Of a DNA stretch of 64,000 nt, positions 35,209 to 43,936 are shown one piece after another. Each line of letters opens with the position of its first letter. The first letter of the stretch is position 1. The stretch is from an uncultured Hyphomicrobiales bacterium. Its GTDB lineage: Bacteria > Pseudomonadota > Alphaproteobacteria > Rhizobiales > Xanthobacteraceae. Both the position numbers and the translations under genes were made by a program. The stretch covers positions 62,001 through 126,000 of the forward strand of contig CAIRGJ010000023.1 of the NCBI GenBank assembly GCA_903878085.1, written 5' to 3'. Under the pieces are notes generated by a model. The model was not told the origin of the DNA, ran no database searches, and was given only the letters and a program-made list of their open reading frames with translations.

Positions 35209-36885
35209 TCAGGTGTTCGCAAAAGCTGCGAGCGCGTCGCGCACCTGCGCGACCACGCCCGGCCAATCGCCGGGCGTAGGCTGACGGAACAGCCGGGTCT
35301 GCGGGTACCAAAGGCTGTTCTCTCCGGTTAGTCCCCAGCGCCAGTCCGGCGCGAAGGGCAGCATCACCCAGGCCGGGCGCCCCATCGCGCCGGCCAGATG
35401 CACCACCGACGTATCCACCGCCAACGACAGATCGGCCAACGCCATCACCGCGGCGGTGTCGGCCATGTCGGCGAGATCGCCGCCGACCTGCGTGACGTTG
35501 GCGCAGCGCGCGAGCAAAGCGGCATCGTCGCCGCGCAATTCACGCTGGATGCTGACAAACGAAATGCCATCGAGTGCCAGCAGCGGCTCGAGCAATTTCA
35601 GTGCGAGCGAGCGGTTGCGGTCATTGGCGTGACTGGCCTGACCGGCCCAGGCCAGCGTGACGCGCTTGCCGGGCAGGGGCTCGATGCGCCCGCGCCATTT
35701 GGCGATGCGCGCGGGGTCGGCGTGCAGATAAGGGATCGTGGCGGGAATGCTGGACGCCTCGGTCTTGAGCGCCAGCGGCAGGCTGCCGAGCGGGCAGTGC
35801 ACATCATAGGCGGGAAGCGGCTCGCCGCGCGCATGACAGGACGCGACGCCGTCGATCTGCCCGAGCAACTCTTTCAGCTCCGGCTGCACTTCCAGCACCA
35901 CCGTCGCGCCGGCGCGCGCCAGCAGCGGCGCATAGCGGGCGAACTGGATGGTGTCGCCGAGGCCCTGTTCGGCATGCAGCAGAATGGTCTTGTGGCCGAG
36001 CGGAAATTCGCCGAGCCAGAGCGCGCCGCGATAGCCGCGCCGCGTGTCGGTCATGCCGCTGCGCTTCCAGCGCCACTCGTATTGTTTAAAGCCTTCTTTG
36101 AGGTCGCCGAGCGTGAGCAGCGACAGCGCGCGATTGATCTGCGCGTCGGCGTAATCTTTTTGCAGCTCGATCGCCTTGTCGAAGTTCGCCACCGCTTCGG
36201 CGTGGCGATTGAGCTGCTGCAAGGCGCGGCCGCGATTGTTCCAGGCGCGCGCGTGCGCGGGAACAACGGCCAGCGCGCGGTCGAAATCGGCAAGTGCCTC
36301 GGCAGTGCGGCCGAGCTGCGACAGCGCGTTGCCGCGGTTATACAAGACGTTGGGATGGCCCGGCATCAGCGTCAGCGCGGCGTCGAAATCGCTCAGCGCC
36401 TCAACATCTTGCCCCAGGGTCGCCTTGGCGACGCCACGGTTGAGCAGAGCTTCGCCGTTGCGCGGATCGATCCGCAGCGCCTGCTCGAAATTGGCCAGCG
36501 CGTCCTGCGGGCGATTGAGGGTCAGCAGCCCCGCGCCGCGATTTTGCAGCACTTGCAGATGGTTCGGCTCGATCGCCAGCGCTTTGTCGAGGCAATCGAG
36601 CGCATCGGCGTCGCGCTTGAGCGCGTGCATCACATTGGCGAGATTGATCAGCGCATCGGTGGCGCGCGGATTGATCTTGAGCGCCGTCTGGATCAGCCGC
36701 AGCGCTTCGCCCATCTGGCCTGATTGCGCCTTGAGCGAACCGAACAGATGCAGCGCGTCGAAGTAATCCGGCGCCGCCTTGACGATGCGGGCATAGATCT
36801 TCTCGGCTTCGCGCAGTCGGCCGGCGCGATGCAGGCCGACCGCCTCCTGCATGGCCTGGTCGATATTGAAACGAGGTGGCTGCAC
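35209..36885 (-). CDS. TPR protein with C-terminal glycosyltransferase-like (GT9-type) domain
   Basis: A 558-residue cytoplasmic protein. Residues about 1-290 hold eight or so TPR units (A.L.NLANVMHALKRDADAL; ALLNRGVAKATLGQDVEALS; VLYNRGNALSQLGRTAEALA). From about 300 the sequence WLGEFPLGHKTILLHAEQGL then GDTIQFARYAPLLARAGATV begins a GT9/heptosyltransferase-like region; VDTSVVHLAGAMGRPAWVML near the end is the usual nucleotide-binding C-part of that family. Proteins of this design are common in alphaproteobacteria and are not well studied. GTG start at 36885. It is followed by three DUF3551 genes upstream on the same strand. Confidence 0.88.
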   Translation of the reverse strand: MQPPRFNIDQAMQEAVGLHRAGRLREAEKIYARIVKAAPDYFDALHLFGSLKAQSGQMGEALRLIQTALKINPRATDALINLANVMHALKRDADALDCLDKALAIEPNHLQVLQNRGAGLLTLNRPQDALANFEQALRIDPRNGEALLNRGVAKATLGQDVEALSDFDAALTLMPGHPNVLYNRGNALSQLGRTAEALADFDRALAVVPAHARAWNNRGRALQQLNRHAEAVANFDKAIELQKDYADAQINRALSLLTLGDLKEGFKQYEWRWKRSGMTDTRRGYRGALWLGEFPLGHKTILLHAEQGLGDTIQFARYAPLLARAGATVVLEVQPELKELLGQIDGVASCHARGEPLPAYDVHCPLGSLPLALKTEASSIPATIPYLHADPARIAKWRGRIEPLPGKRVTLAWAGQASHANDRNRSLALKLLEPLLALDGISFVSIQRELRGDDAALLARCANVTQVGGDLADMADTAAVMALADLSLAVDTSVVHLAGAMGRPAWVMLPFAPDWRWGLTGENSLWYPQTRLFRQPTPGDWPGVVAQVRDALAAFANT

Positions 36886-36984
36886 GGCGGCTCGCGGTGT
36901 TGACGATGTCCGCGGCGTGCGGATGCGGGCCGCGAGATTGGTCGTGCCGCAGCGATTGTCAATGCAGCCGAGGGAGGCGCGTCT

Positions 36985-37260
36985 TCAGTCGTTGCGCGGG
37001 CGCTTGCGCGGCGACTGACGCTGCTTGGCGACCTGATCGAGATAGAACAGATTCTGTGCACAAGAGCCGCCCATGCCGCGTGCGGTCAGCATGCACTGCT
37101 CGTAGCTGACGAAACCGCAATTGCGTCCGCTGCCGCCGTCCTCTCCGCCACCGAACTCGACGCACCAGGGATATTCGATCGCCGCCGCGGCTGGCGGCGC
37201 AAAGGATGACATTGCCGCGATGGCGACAGCGGCGGCGAAGGCCGCATTGAGCTTGCGCAT
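36985..37260 (-). CDS. DUF3551 family exported protein, copy 1
   Basis: Ninety-one residues, signal peptide MRKLNAAFAAAVAIAAMSSF and the invariant core AIEYPWCVEFGGGEDGGSG, CGFVSYEQCMLTARGMGG, ending in a basic RKRPRND tail. DUF3551 is a short family with four conserved Cys; it is known from rhizobia and has no assigned function. AAGGAGG lies before the ATG. It is the last and most diverged of three tandem copies. Confidence 0.9.
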   Translation of the reverse strand: MRKLNAAFAAAVAIAAMSSFAPPAAAAIEYPWCVEFGGGEDGGSGRNCGFVSYEQCMLTARGMGGSCAQNLFYLDQVAKQRQSPRKRPRND

Positions 37261-37292
37261 GGTAACGCCTCCTTTGGCCAGATACTGGGTGT

Positions 37293-37565
37293 TTAGTTGC
37301 CGCTGCGGCGTTTCTGTGGCCGTTGCGGCTGCTCGGCCGCGCCCGGATAGAAAAGATTTCGCTCGCATGCGCCGCCGGCACCGCGCGCCGTCATCATGCA
37401 TTGCTCGTAACTGACGAAGCCGCAGTTGCGGCCGCCGCCGCCATCCATGTCGCTGTATTGGACGCACCAGGGATATTCGATCGCCGCGGCAGGCAGCGTA
37501 AAGGATGACATCGTTGCGACCGCGACCGCGACAGCGGCGGCGAGTGCCACATTGAGCTTGGTCAT
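37293..37565 (-). CDS. DUF3551 family exported protein, copy 2
   Basis: Ninety residues, signal peptide MTKLNVALAAAVAVAVATMS with cleavage near PAAA, then IEYPWCVQYSDMDGGGGRNC and GFVSYEQCMMTARGAGGACE, with a basic Pro/Gln/Arg-rich tail. AGGAGG lies before the ATG. It shares the GFVSYEQCM core with both neighbours and probably arose by tandem duplication. Confidence 0.9.
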   Translation of the reverse strand: MTKLNVALAAAVAVAVATMSSFTLPAAAIEYPWCVQYSDMDGGGGRNCGFVSYEQCMMTARGAGGACERNLFYPGAAEQPQRPQKRRSGN

Positions 37566-37604
37566 GATCGTCCTCCTGGCCGTGATGCGTCCAACGCTGT
37601 GAAT

Positions 37605-37886
37605 CTAGTTGCTGGAATGGCGTTTGCGCGCGCGTGGCGGTTGCTCGCCGGTGCCCGGATAGAACAGATTCTGCTGGCACATTCCGCCGGCGCCGCGCGC
37701 CGTCATCATGCATTGTTCGTAACTGACGAAGCCGCAGTTGCGGCCGCCGCCACTGTGGCCGCCGCCATATTGGACACACCAAGGATATTCGATGGCCGCC
37801 GCGGCCGGCTGGGACAAAGATGACATCGCGGCGAGGGCAAGAGCGGTGGAAAGAGCGGTGGAAAACGCCAATTTGAACCCGGTCAT
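37605..37886 (-). CDS. DUF3551 family exported protein, copy 3
   Basis: Ninety-three residues, signal peptide MTGFKLAFSTALSTALALAA with cleavage near PAAAA, then AIEYPWCVQYGGGHSGGGRN and CGFVSYEQCMMTARGAGGMC. It is the first of the three copies in the direction of transcription. AAAGGAC lies upstream of the ATG. The variable linker after PWCVxx is Gly-rich in all three copies, which suggests different binding specificity rather than loss of function. Confidence 0.9.
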   Translation of the reverse strand: MTGFKLAFSTALSTALALAAMSSLSQPAAAAIEYPWCVQYGGGHSGGGRNCGFVSYEQCMMTARGAGGMCQQNLFYPGTGEQPPRARKRHSSN

Positions 37887-38025
37887 GGTTGCTGTCCTTT
37901 GCCGTCTGAAACGCTGAGTCCTGTCAGCACTAAACCCGTCATTGGGCGTTCTAGTTCATGGCGGGCATAAAACTTATCGCGGCGTTTGACCGGGCTATGC
38001 GGAATCTGTACGGATTTCCGGTACC

Positions 38026-38118
38026 GGAGATGTGGCCGAGTGGCTGAAGGCGGCGGTTTGCTAAACCGTTATACGCTCCAAAGGCGTATCGAGGGTTCGA
38101 ATCCCTCCGTCTCCGCCA
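38026..38118 (+). tRNA. tRNA-Ser (anticodon GCU), CCA encoded
   Basis: A complete class II tRNA with long variable arm. The acceptor stem pairs GGAGATG (38026-38032) with CGTCTCC (38108-38114); the discriminator G is at 38115 and the encoded CCA at 38116-38118. The anticodon loop contains GCT in TTTGCTAAA, which reads the serine codons AGC and AGU. The T arm is GAGGGTTCGAATCCCTC. An inverted copy of 13 nt of the T arm lies downstream and ends in a T-run, a possible terminator. Confidence 0.95.
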
Positions 38119-38150
38119 GCCTTTCAGCCGGGTTCCTTCGAACCCTCGAT
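38089..38150 (+). terminator. Inverted repeat from the tRNA T arm with following T-run
   Basis: TCGAGGGTTCGAA at 38089-38101 is inside the tRNA T arm; TTCGAACCCTCGA at 38137-38149, 35 nt downstream, is its exact reverse complement (13 of 13). A run of T follows (38150-38154). Transcripts past the tRNA could form this hairpin and terminate. It overlaps the mature tRNA, so it must be resolved by processing. It may also be an intended terminator derived from a tRNA copy. Confidence 0.45.
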
Positions 38151-38751
38151 TTTTCAGCGCGCCGCCTCGCGCCAGGTGCTGTGCTTGGCGCAACCCGCTG
38201 GGCCTTTGGACTCCGAATCGTGCGGCCGGGATGGTGCCCGAATCCAGGATTCGGGAGCTTCAAGCCTGCCTTTCAAATAGGCGCGGGCGCGCGCACCAGC
38301 CGGGCATCGGCCGCCGATTTTGCCGCTTCAGCGGCCATGAGCGCTCTCTAAACGAGTATATGGTCGATATTTATTGTAATAGTTGTGTTTGGGACGCTAT
38401 TTAAGCTATTGATATAAAACGTAAAAATACGTTAGCTGACCTCGCCAGACAAATCAGCATAAGGCCTGTCCGTGCCCGCATACCATGCGTGTTTTTTGCG
38501 CAACACTCCTCTGGAAACCGCGCCCAGAGCCTGTGGGAAGGGCGCTTCTTCGTTGCGCCCTAAGGCTCATTCGCTAATGTCCGACTTGCGACGGAGGGGG
38601 GCATCCCCGTGTCGTGCTTTTTGGTCGGCCGATTGCACCTCGGTGTGAAAAGCCAGCCTGATAGCGGGGAGCAAGGGGAAGTTCCATCGGTGCAGTCGCA
38701 CTGGGCGGATACGGAACCCTCTCAATTAGAAACAATGTTTGGAGGTTCAAG
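38119..38751. other. Gene-free 633-nt spacer between tRNA-Ser and the porin gene
   Basis: The first 220 nt have the GC content of the region; 38350-38460 is AT-rich with a perfect palindrome AACGTAAAAATACGTT at 38418-38433 (6-bp arms). A perfect 9-bp palindrome CCCGAATCC / GGATTCGGG with one central A is at 38237-38255. A hairpin with GAGCC and GGGCGC arms lies at about 38526-38570, and a GGGGGG-rich segment follows at 38596. The last 150 nt are probably the porin leader. No tRNA-derived att site, integrase or ORF is seen. Confidence 0.45.
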
Positions 38752-40239
38752 ATGAAGATGGTGAAAAGCCTTCTCCTCGGCACGGCAGCGGGTCTCGTTG
38801 CTATGTCCGGAGCCCAGGCTGCCGATCTTCCCGTCAAGGCCAAGCCGGTCCAGTACGTGAAGATTTGTAGCTTGTACGGTGCGGGTTTCTATTACATCCC
38901 GGGCACTGACATGTGCTTGAAGGTTGGCGGTTACGTTCGCCAGCAAATCGGTTGGGGCCTCAACGGCAGCCTGACCAACGGCGCTAACGTGGCGAACATC
39001 GATACCCGCCAGACGCAGAACTTCGTTATGCGTAGCCGCGGTTACATCACCGCCGATGCGCGCAACCAGACCGAATACGGCACCGTCCGCAGCTACATCG
39101 CTGTCGGTCTGTCGTCCTCGGGCACGGCGGCCGGTTCGATTGCAGCTGGCGATGGGGCCACCGGCGCCAACGGCTTCAGCGCCAACCGCGCGTTCATCCA
39201 GTTCGCTGGGTTCACGTTCGGCGTGACGCAGTCGTTCTATGACTTCTACTCGGGCCCGGCGACGTCGTTCTTCGGCGGCCTGGTCAACCCGTCGTCCGAC
39301 ACCGGCGACGGCGGCAAGGCTGTGACTTCGTATACCGCTCAGTTCGGCAATGGTTTGTCGGCCACGATCGGCATCGAAGCTCAGCGCAATACCGGCGTGT
39401 TCGCTCCGGTCGGTGCGGCCACCACGGCGGGCGGCACTGTCGCTCTTCCGACCACGGTTGGTCTACCCGCCAGCGCGCAGCGTGCTCAGCAGTATCCTGA
39501 CGTCGTTGCCAACCTGCGTATCGATCAGGCTTGGGGCGGCGCGCAGGTCATGGGTGCTCTCCATGACGCAAGCGGCACCTACTACGGCGGCACCACCGCG
39601 ACCGGTCAGCCGGGCGATGCGATGGGCTGGGCTGTCGGTGCGGGCATCAAGCTGAACGCTCCGATGATCGGCGCTGGTGATTACTTCCAGGCGCAGGTCA
39701 ACTACACCAAGGGCGCCTATGGCTACACGAACGCAGCCGGCATCGGCCTGTATTCGAAGTACAATGGCGGCGTTGGCGGCAGCTATGGCTTAGGTGTTGC
39801 TTCGGACGGCGTCTATGGCGCTACCCCGAGCAGCGTCGAGTTGACCACCGCTTGGGGCGTCAACGCGGCCTACGAGCACTTCTGGAACAAGTCGTGGCAG
39901 ACTTCGGTCTACGGCGCGTACCTGAAGACCTCGTACAGCACGAATGCCAACGCGAACCTCTGCGGTCTCTACGCACCTGGCGTATTGGCGACCGTAGGCG
40001 GCGTTTGCAACATGAACAACGGCGTCTGGAACGTCGGTTCCCGTACTCAGTGGAACATCGACTCCCAGACGGCGATGGGCGTGGACATCGTGTATCAGCG
40101 CTTGATGAGCGCGCAGGTCTCGACCCCGGCCGGCATCATCGTGGCTGCTTCCGGCGCGCAGCCGGCTGGCCTCCGCACGGTTGGCGACCAGGGCTCCTGG
40201 ATGGGTCAGTTCCGCATCCATCGTAACTTCTATCCCTGA
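38752..40239 (+). CDS. Major outer-membrane porin (Bradyrhizobium type)
   Basis: A 495-residue exported protein: signal peptide KMVKSLLLGTAAGLVAMSGA then QAADLPVKAKPVQYVKICSL, the typical opening of the alphaproteobacterial porins of the Omp2b/RopB-like group, and CLKVGGYVRQQIGWG. The rest is a series of alternating amphipathic beta-strands rich in Gly, Tyr and Asn, ending in aromatic Pro (RIHRNFYP); the final Phe of many porins is here followed by Tyr-Pro. TTGGAGG lies before the ATG. A strong terminator follows at 40271. It should form a trimeric diffusion channel and be very abundant. Confidence 0.92.
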   Translation: MKMVKSLLLGTAAGLVAMSGAQAADLPVKAKPVQYVKICSLYGAGFYYIPGTDMCLKVGGYVRQQIGWGLNGSLTNGANVANIDTRQTQNFVMRSRGYITADARNQTEYGTVRSYIAVGLSSSGTAAGSIAAGDGATGANGFSANRAFIQFAGFTFGVTQSFYDFYSGPATSFFGGLVNPSSDTGDGGKAVTSYTAQFGNGLSATIGIEAQRNTGVFAPVGAATTAGGTVALPTTVGLPASAQRAQQYPDVVANLRIDQAWGGAQVMGALHDASGTYYGGTTATGQPGDAMGWAVGAGIKLNAPMIGAGDYFQAQVNYTKGAYGYTNAAGIGLYSKYNGGVGGSYGLGVASDGVYGATPSSVELTTAWGVNAAYEHFWNKSWQTSVYGAYLKTSYSTNANANLCGLYAPGVLATVGGVCNMNNGVWNVGSRTQWNIDSQTAMGVDIVYQRLMSAQVSTPAGIIVAASGAQPAGLRTVGDQGSWMGQFRIHRNFYP

Positions 40240-40270
40240 TCGGATAGTCGTTTGAGCTGAACTAAAGAAG

Positions 40271-40297
40271 CCCGGCAGGAAACTGCCGGGGGTTTTT
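40271..40297 (+). terminator. Intrinsic terminator of the porin gene
   Basis: Stem CCCGGCAG (40271-40278) with CTGCCGGG (40283-40290), loop GAAA, then GGTTTTTCTT. It lies 32 nt past the stop codon of the porin gene and ends its transcript. Confidence 0.92.
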
Positions 40298-40331
40298 CTT
40301 TGTGGCCGCCACTCGTTGGAAGCTTGCCTGT

Positions 40332-41219
40332 CTAACCCGCGTGCGCGCTGTCGCAGCGCGCGGCGAAATCGGCGATGCGCGCGATCACGTCGGCTTCGGT
40401 CAGCAGCGGTGCGTGGCCCTGATCGGGCACATCGACGCTCTCGAGCGTCGGCCGGCGGGATTTCATGGCCTCGACCGTGGCCGCAGACAGCAGGTCCGAG
40501 TTCTCGCCGCGGATCACCATCACCGGCACGTTTTGCAGCGCGTCGAACTGCGCCCATAGTGGCGGAAAGGGCTTCTCGAAGTCCACGCCTTCCAGCGTCT
40601 TGGCGAGATTGACGTCGTAGGTCGGCACCAGCGCGCCATTGTGCTGCTTGAACGTGCGCCGCGCGCTGGCCAGCCAGTCGTCGGCGGTCAGTTTGGGAAA
40701 TTGCGCGTCGAACAGGCGGCGCAGGATCTCGGCGCCTTCCTCGAAACTGCGCGGCTGCGGCAGCTTGCCGACATAACCCTTGATCCGCATCAGCCCCTTC
40801 GGCTCGATCACCGGCCCGATATCGTTGAGCACGGCGCCTGCGATCGCGGTCGGCCGCAAGGCGGCGAGCAACATCGTGAGGATGCCGCCGCGCGACGTGC
40901 CGATGAAGATCGCGGGCAGGGCGTCGAACGCGGTGAGCGCCGCCAGCACGTCGGCCAGTTCGGTCTGAAACGAGTAGTTGGCCGGATCTGGATCGTAATC
41001 GGACAGGCCGCGGCCGCGGTAGTCGAGCGCGATCACGCGCCGGCTATGCTTGCTCGCCAGGACAGCGGCCAGCGTATCGAAATCCTCCGCGGTGCGGGCA
41101 AGCCCCGGCAGGCACACCACCGGCAATAGCGGCGCGGCGGATGGGCCATGCAATCGCGCATGCAGCCGCAGGCCATCGGGAGCGGAGATGAAGGTCGAGG
41201 TGGGAGCGATTGATTGCAT
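40332..41219 (-). CDS. Alpha/beta hydrolase
   Basis: A 295-residue enzyme from the ATG at 41219 (MQSIAPTSTFISAPDG); the frame runs further upstream into a palindromic repeat and should not be used. The core hydrolase fold has the oxyanion strand VVCLPGLARTAED, the nucleophile Ser109 in FIGTSRGG, an acidic residue in RGENSDLL and catalytic His in DQGHAPLL. The family covers esterases, haloperoxidases and C-C hydrolases, and the substrate cannot be read. It is convergent with the porin gene, on the far side of that gene's terminator. Confidence 0.9.
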   Translation of the reverse strand: MQSIAPTSTFISAPDGLRLHARLHGPSAAPLLPVVCLPGLARTAEDFDTLAAVLASKHSRRVIALDYRGRGLSDYDPDPANYSFQTELADVLAALTAFDALPAIFIGTSRGGILTMLLAALRPTAIAGAVLNDIGPVIEPKGLMRIKGYVGKLPQPRSFEEGAEILRRLFDAQFPKLTADDWLASARRTFKQHNGALVPTYDVNLAKTLEGVDFEKPFPPLWAQFDALQNVPVMVIRGENSDLLSAATVEAMKSRRPTLESVDVPDQGHAPLLTEADVIARIADFAARCDSAHAG

Positions 41220-41228
41220 GTGTTTAAA

Positions 41229-41345
41229 GCTGTCGTCCCCGCGAAGGCGGGGACCCATAATCACCGATTATGCGATTGATCGATAGGCCTGCGGCTATGG
41301 GTCCCGGCTCGCGCTCGCGAATGCTCGCTTGGCCGGGACGACAGC
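41229..41345. repeat. Palindromic intergenic element
   Basis: This roughly 117-nt element opens GCTGTCGTCCC (41229-41239) and closes GGGACGACAGC (41335-41345), an exact 11-bp inverted pair. Inside, CCCCGCGAAGGCGGGG makes a local stem at the left end, and TATGGGTCCC on the right is the complement of GGGACCCATA on the left. It resembles dispersed REP-like repeats of rhizobial chromosomes. The Met-rich extension of the hydrolase frame (GPRLRGDDS) is a translation of this element. Confidence 0.8.
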
Positions 41346-41351
41346 AACCCA

Positions 41352-43664
41352 CTAATCCGCGCCGCCGCGCTTGAGGTCGGCCTCGATCGACAGCTTGCTG
41401 CCGCCGCCGAAGCGGGCGCGATAGACCTGCAGATTTTCCATGATGCGCTGCACGTAATTGCGCGTCTCGGCGATCGGGATGCGCTCGGCCCAGTCGATCG
41501 GATCGACCTTGGGGTCGCGCGGGTCGCCATAGGCGGCGACCCAATGCCGCACCCGGCCGCGCCCGGCATTGTAGCCGGCGAAGGCGAGGATGTAGTTGCC
41601 GTTATAAGTCCGCAGCAGCATCGACAGCTCGGCGGCGCCCATCTGCATGTTGTAAATCGGATCGCTGAGCAGGCGGGCCTTGTTGTAGACCGCTTTGAAC
41701 AGCTTGGCGGTGTCTTGCGCCGCCGCCGGCGTCACTTGCATGAAACCGTAGGCGTTCGCGCTCGATACGACCTTCTGATTGAAGTGGCTCTCCTGGCGCG
41801 CGATCGAATAGGTCACCGCCGCATCGACCGGCGGCGCGATCGGCGAATAATCCGGCAGGCCGACGATCGGGTAGGCGTAATAGTCGAGCGGCAGGCCGCG
41901 GCCATAGGCGCCTTTGCCGAGCAGCAGCATCGAACGGCCGTCGCCGTGCTTGCCGGCGGCTTCCGCCAGCATGGCCATGCCGGCGATGTCGGTGCCGCTT
42001 TCGCCGAGCTCGGCAAAGATCGAGGCCAGCATGTCGCGCTCGTCCAGCGCGTAGAGAATTTCCGCGGCGCGTACGATTTCGAGATTGCCGAGGACGTTCT
42101 GCTCCTCCGCCGTAAACGTCGGCGGCCCGCGCAGACCTAAATCGGGCAGCCCGAGCCGCGCCCGCGCCAATTGGCCGTAATAAGTCGCGGTGTGCTGCGA
42201 TGCCGCTTCGTAGAACGTCCTGGCTTGCGCCTGCTGGCCCATGGCCTCGGCGGCGCGGCCCTGCCAATAGCCGCCGCGCGCCAGCGCATGCGGGTTGTTG
42301 ATGTCGGCGTTGATATTGGCGAAATGCTGGGCGGCGGTCGCCGGATCGTGCAGGAAGCGCAGCGCGATCCAGCCGGCGGTGAAGTGCTGATCGACGCGGT
42401 AATTGCCCTTGGGCGGCGAGGGCGCCTCGCGCGCCACGCGATAGGCGGTCTGCGCGTCGTGCTCGTCGAGCAGCTTGCGCACCAGCAGGCGCCGTTCCAT
42501 CCACCATTGATCGAGATCGATCAGCGCTTCCGGATCGCGCGGCGCGGTCAGGATCAGTTTGCCGGCTTCTTCCGCTTTGTCGTTTTTGCGCAGCCACTGC
42601 ACGCGCGCAAAAATATAACCGGCGTCGGTGCGCGCCGCCTGGGGCACCGCGTCGAGCAGCGCCTTGGCGTTGCCGGCCTTCTTGATCACCGCGGCGCGGG
42701 CGCGCGCGATCAGGAGTTCATTGCCGCCGAGCCGCTCGGCCGCGCGCATGCCGGCCTCGACGTCGTCGACGTAGAAACGCTGCTCCATGCGCGCCTTGTG
42801 ATCGGCGGCGGTGAGCATGCCGGAAAACATCTCCAGCACACGCTTCTCGACCTCCGGGCTGCTATCGTCACTGCGCCAGGCTTGGCGCACCAGCGCCTCG
42901 GCGCCCGCACGGTCGCCTTGCGCGAGCAAGGCACGCGCCAGCACGTAACGCCCCTTGGCGGTCGACGGCGCGCGGTCGGCGAAGAAGGTGCGCACCGTGC
43001 CGTCGTCGAGCTTGTCGTTCCACAGCGCGTTTTCGGCGCGGCGGCGGAACAATGGCGAATGCGGCCAGCTCGGATTGGCGTTGACGAAGGCGGCGTAGCG
43101 CTGGAAGGACGGCTTGGTGTTGTCGCTGCGCAGGATGATCCATTCGGCGAGCTTCTTCGCCACCGGATCGGTGATCGAATTCTTGGCGACGTCGGCGACC
43201 ACCTCGCTGTTCTTGCGGGTGGCGTCGATGACCTGTTTGACCAGCGCGATGTCGGCGGCCGAAGTGGCCATCGAAGGCGCGACGGCAAAAGGTCCCGAGG
43301 TCGGGCGCACCAGCGGCTTGAACGTGGCGCGGCTGGCAAACAACGAGCCGCGCAAGCCGACGCCGGCTTGGGCAAACGACGACAGGCCCTTGGGGTCGGC
43401 CGCCGCGTGTTTCGCCGGCTGCGGTGTGATCTGCATCGGCGGCTGCGCCACCACCGCTGGGGTGGCGGTTTTACCCGCCGGCTTGAGGATGTCCTTGGCG
43501 GCCTGAACCGCGGATTTGGCCGCGTTGGCGCCCGCATGGATGGCCGGCCGGGGCCGCGGCAATGGAACTTTTTGGGTCGCGGCCAAGCCGGTCTCGGCGC
43601 TCACAACGCCAGCCGCCGCAAGGCTCAGGCCAAGACCGAGCCGATTCAAAAAAGTTCCGTTCAT
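41352..43664 (-). CDS. Soluble lytic murein transglycosylase (Slt70-like)
   Basis: A 770-residue exported enzyme: signal peptide at the N-terminus (MNGTFLNRLGLGLSLAAAG), a Pro/Ala linker of about 60 residues, a long alpha-superhelical middle (residues about 120-600) with TPR-like repeats, and a C-terminal SLT domain. The catalytic Glu lies near residue 620 in YSIARQESHFN, followed by NAYGFMQVTPAAAQ and the AFAGYNAGRGRVRHW motif. It cuts peptidoglycan glycan strands with release of 1,6-anhydro muropeptides. It stands next to the palindromic element and about 270 nt from dapA, which is divergent. Confidence 0.94.
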   Translation of the reverse strand: MNGTFLNRLGLGLSLAAAGVVSAETGLAATQKVPLPRPRPAIHAGANAAKSAVQAAKDILKPAGKTATPAVVAQPPMQITPQPAKHAAADPKGLSSFAQAGVGLRGSLFASRATFKPLVRPTSGPFAVAPSMATSAADIALVKQVIDATRKNSEVVADVAKNSITDPVAKKLAEWIILRSDNTKPSFQRYAAFVNANPSWPHSPLFRRRAENALWNDKLDDGTVRTFFADRAPSTAKGRYVLARALLAQGDRAGAEALVRQAWRSDDSSPEVEKRVLEMFSGMLTAADHKARMEQRFYVDDVEAGMRAAERLGGNELLIARARAAVIKKAGNAKALLDAVPQAARTDAGYIFARVQWLRKNDKAEEAGKLILTAPRDPEALIDLDQWWMERRLLVRKLLDEHDAQTAYRVAREAPSPPKGNYRVDQHFTAGWIALRFLHDPATAAQHFANINADINNPHALARGGYWQGRAAEAMGQQAQARTFYEAASQHTATYYGQLARARLGLPDLGLRGPPTFTAEEQNVLGNLEIVRAAEILYALDERDMLASIFAELGESGTDIAGMAMLAEAAGKHGDGRSMLLLGKGAYGRGLPLDYYAYPIVGLPDYSPIAPPVDAAVTYSIARQESHFNQKVVSSANAYGFMQVTPAAAQDTAKLFKAVYNKARLLSDPIYNMQMGAAELSMLLRTYNGNYILAFAGYNAGRGRVRHWVAAYGDPRDPKVDPIDWAERIPIAETRNYVQRIMENLQVYRARFGGGSKLSIEADLKRGGAD

Positions 43665-43936
43665 TCAATCCCTTGCGCGGAATCTTGTGATCGTTTCGCC
43701 GTGCCGCTTTGCTACGTTACGGGCACCGACTCAAAGCACGCCCGATCCCCATTTAGGCCGATTTTCTTGAAGAAGGGATACCTTAAAATCCGCTGCCGGC
43801 TCGGTAGTACAAGACAGGGGCGAAAGCGGGGCAAGCCGCAACCCATCATCCCAATTCATGGGCCCATTGGCGGGGAGGGCTTTCAACGGTCCCGGCGACC
43901 CGATATTGATGGGCGCCATCATCCTGGAGCCGTGCC

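Noticed and set aside
38069-38263. Minus-strand ORF of 64 residues over the tRNA-Ser gene (ends like ETEGFEPSIRLWSV)
   Set aside because: It is the antisense translation of the tRNA-Ser gene and its flank, a known spurious ORF pattern.
40332-41264. Longer start for the alpha/beta hydrolase at 41264
   Set aside because: The additional residues are a translation of the palindromic intergenic element; ATG at 41219 is used.
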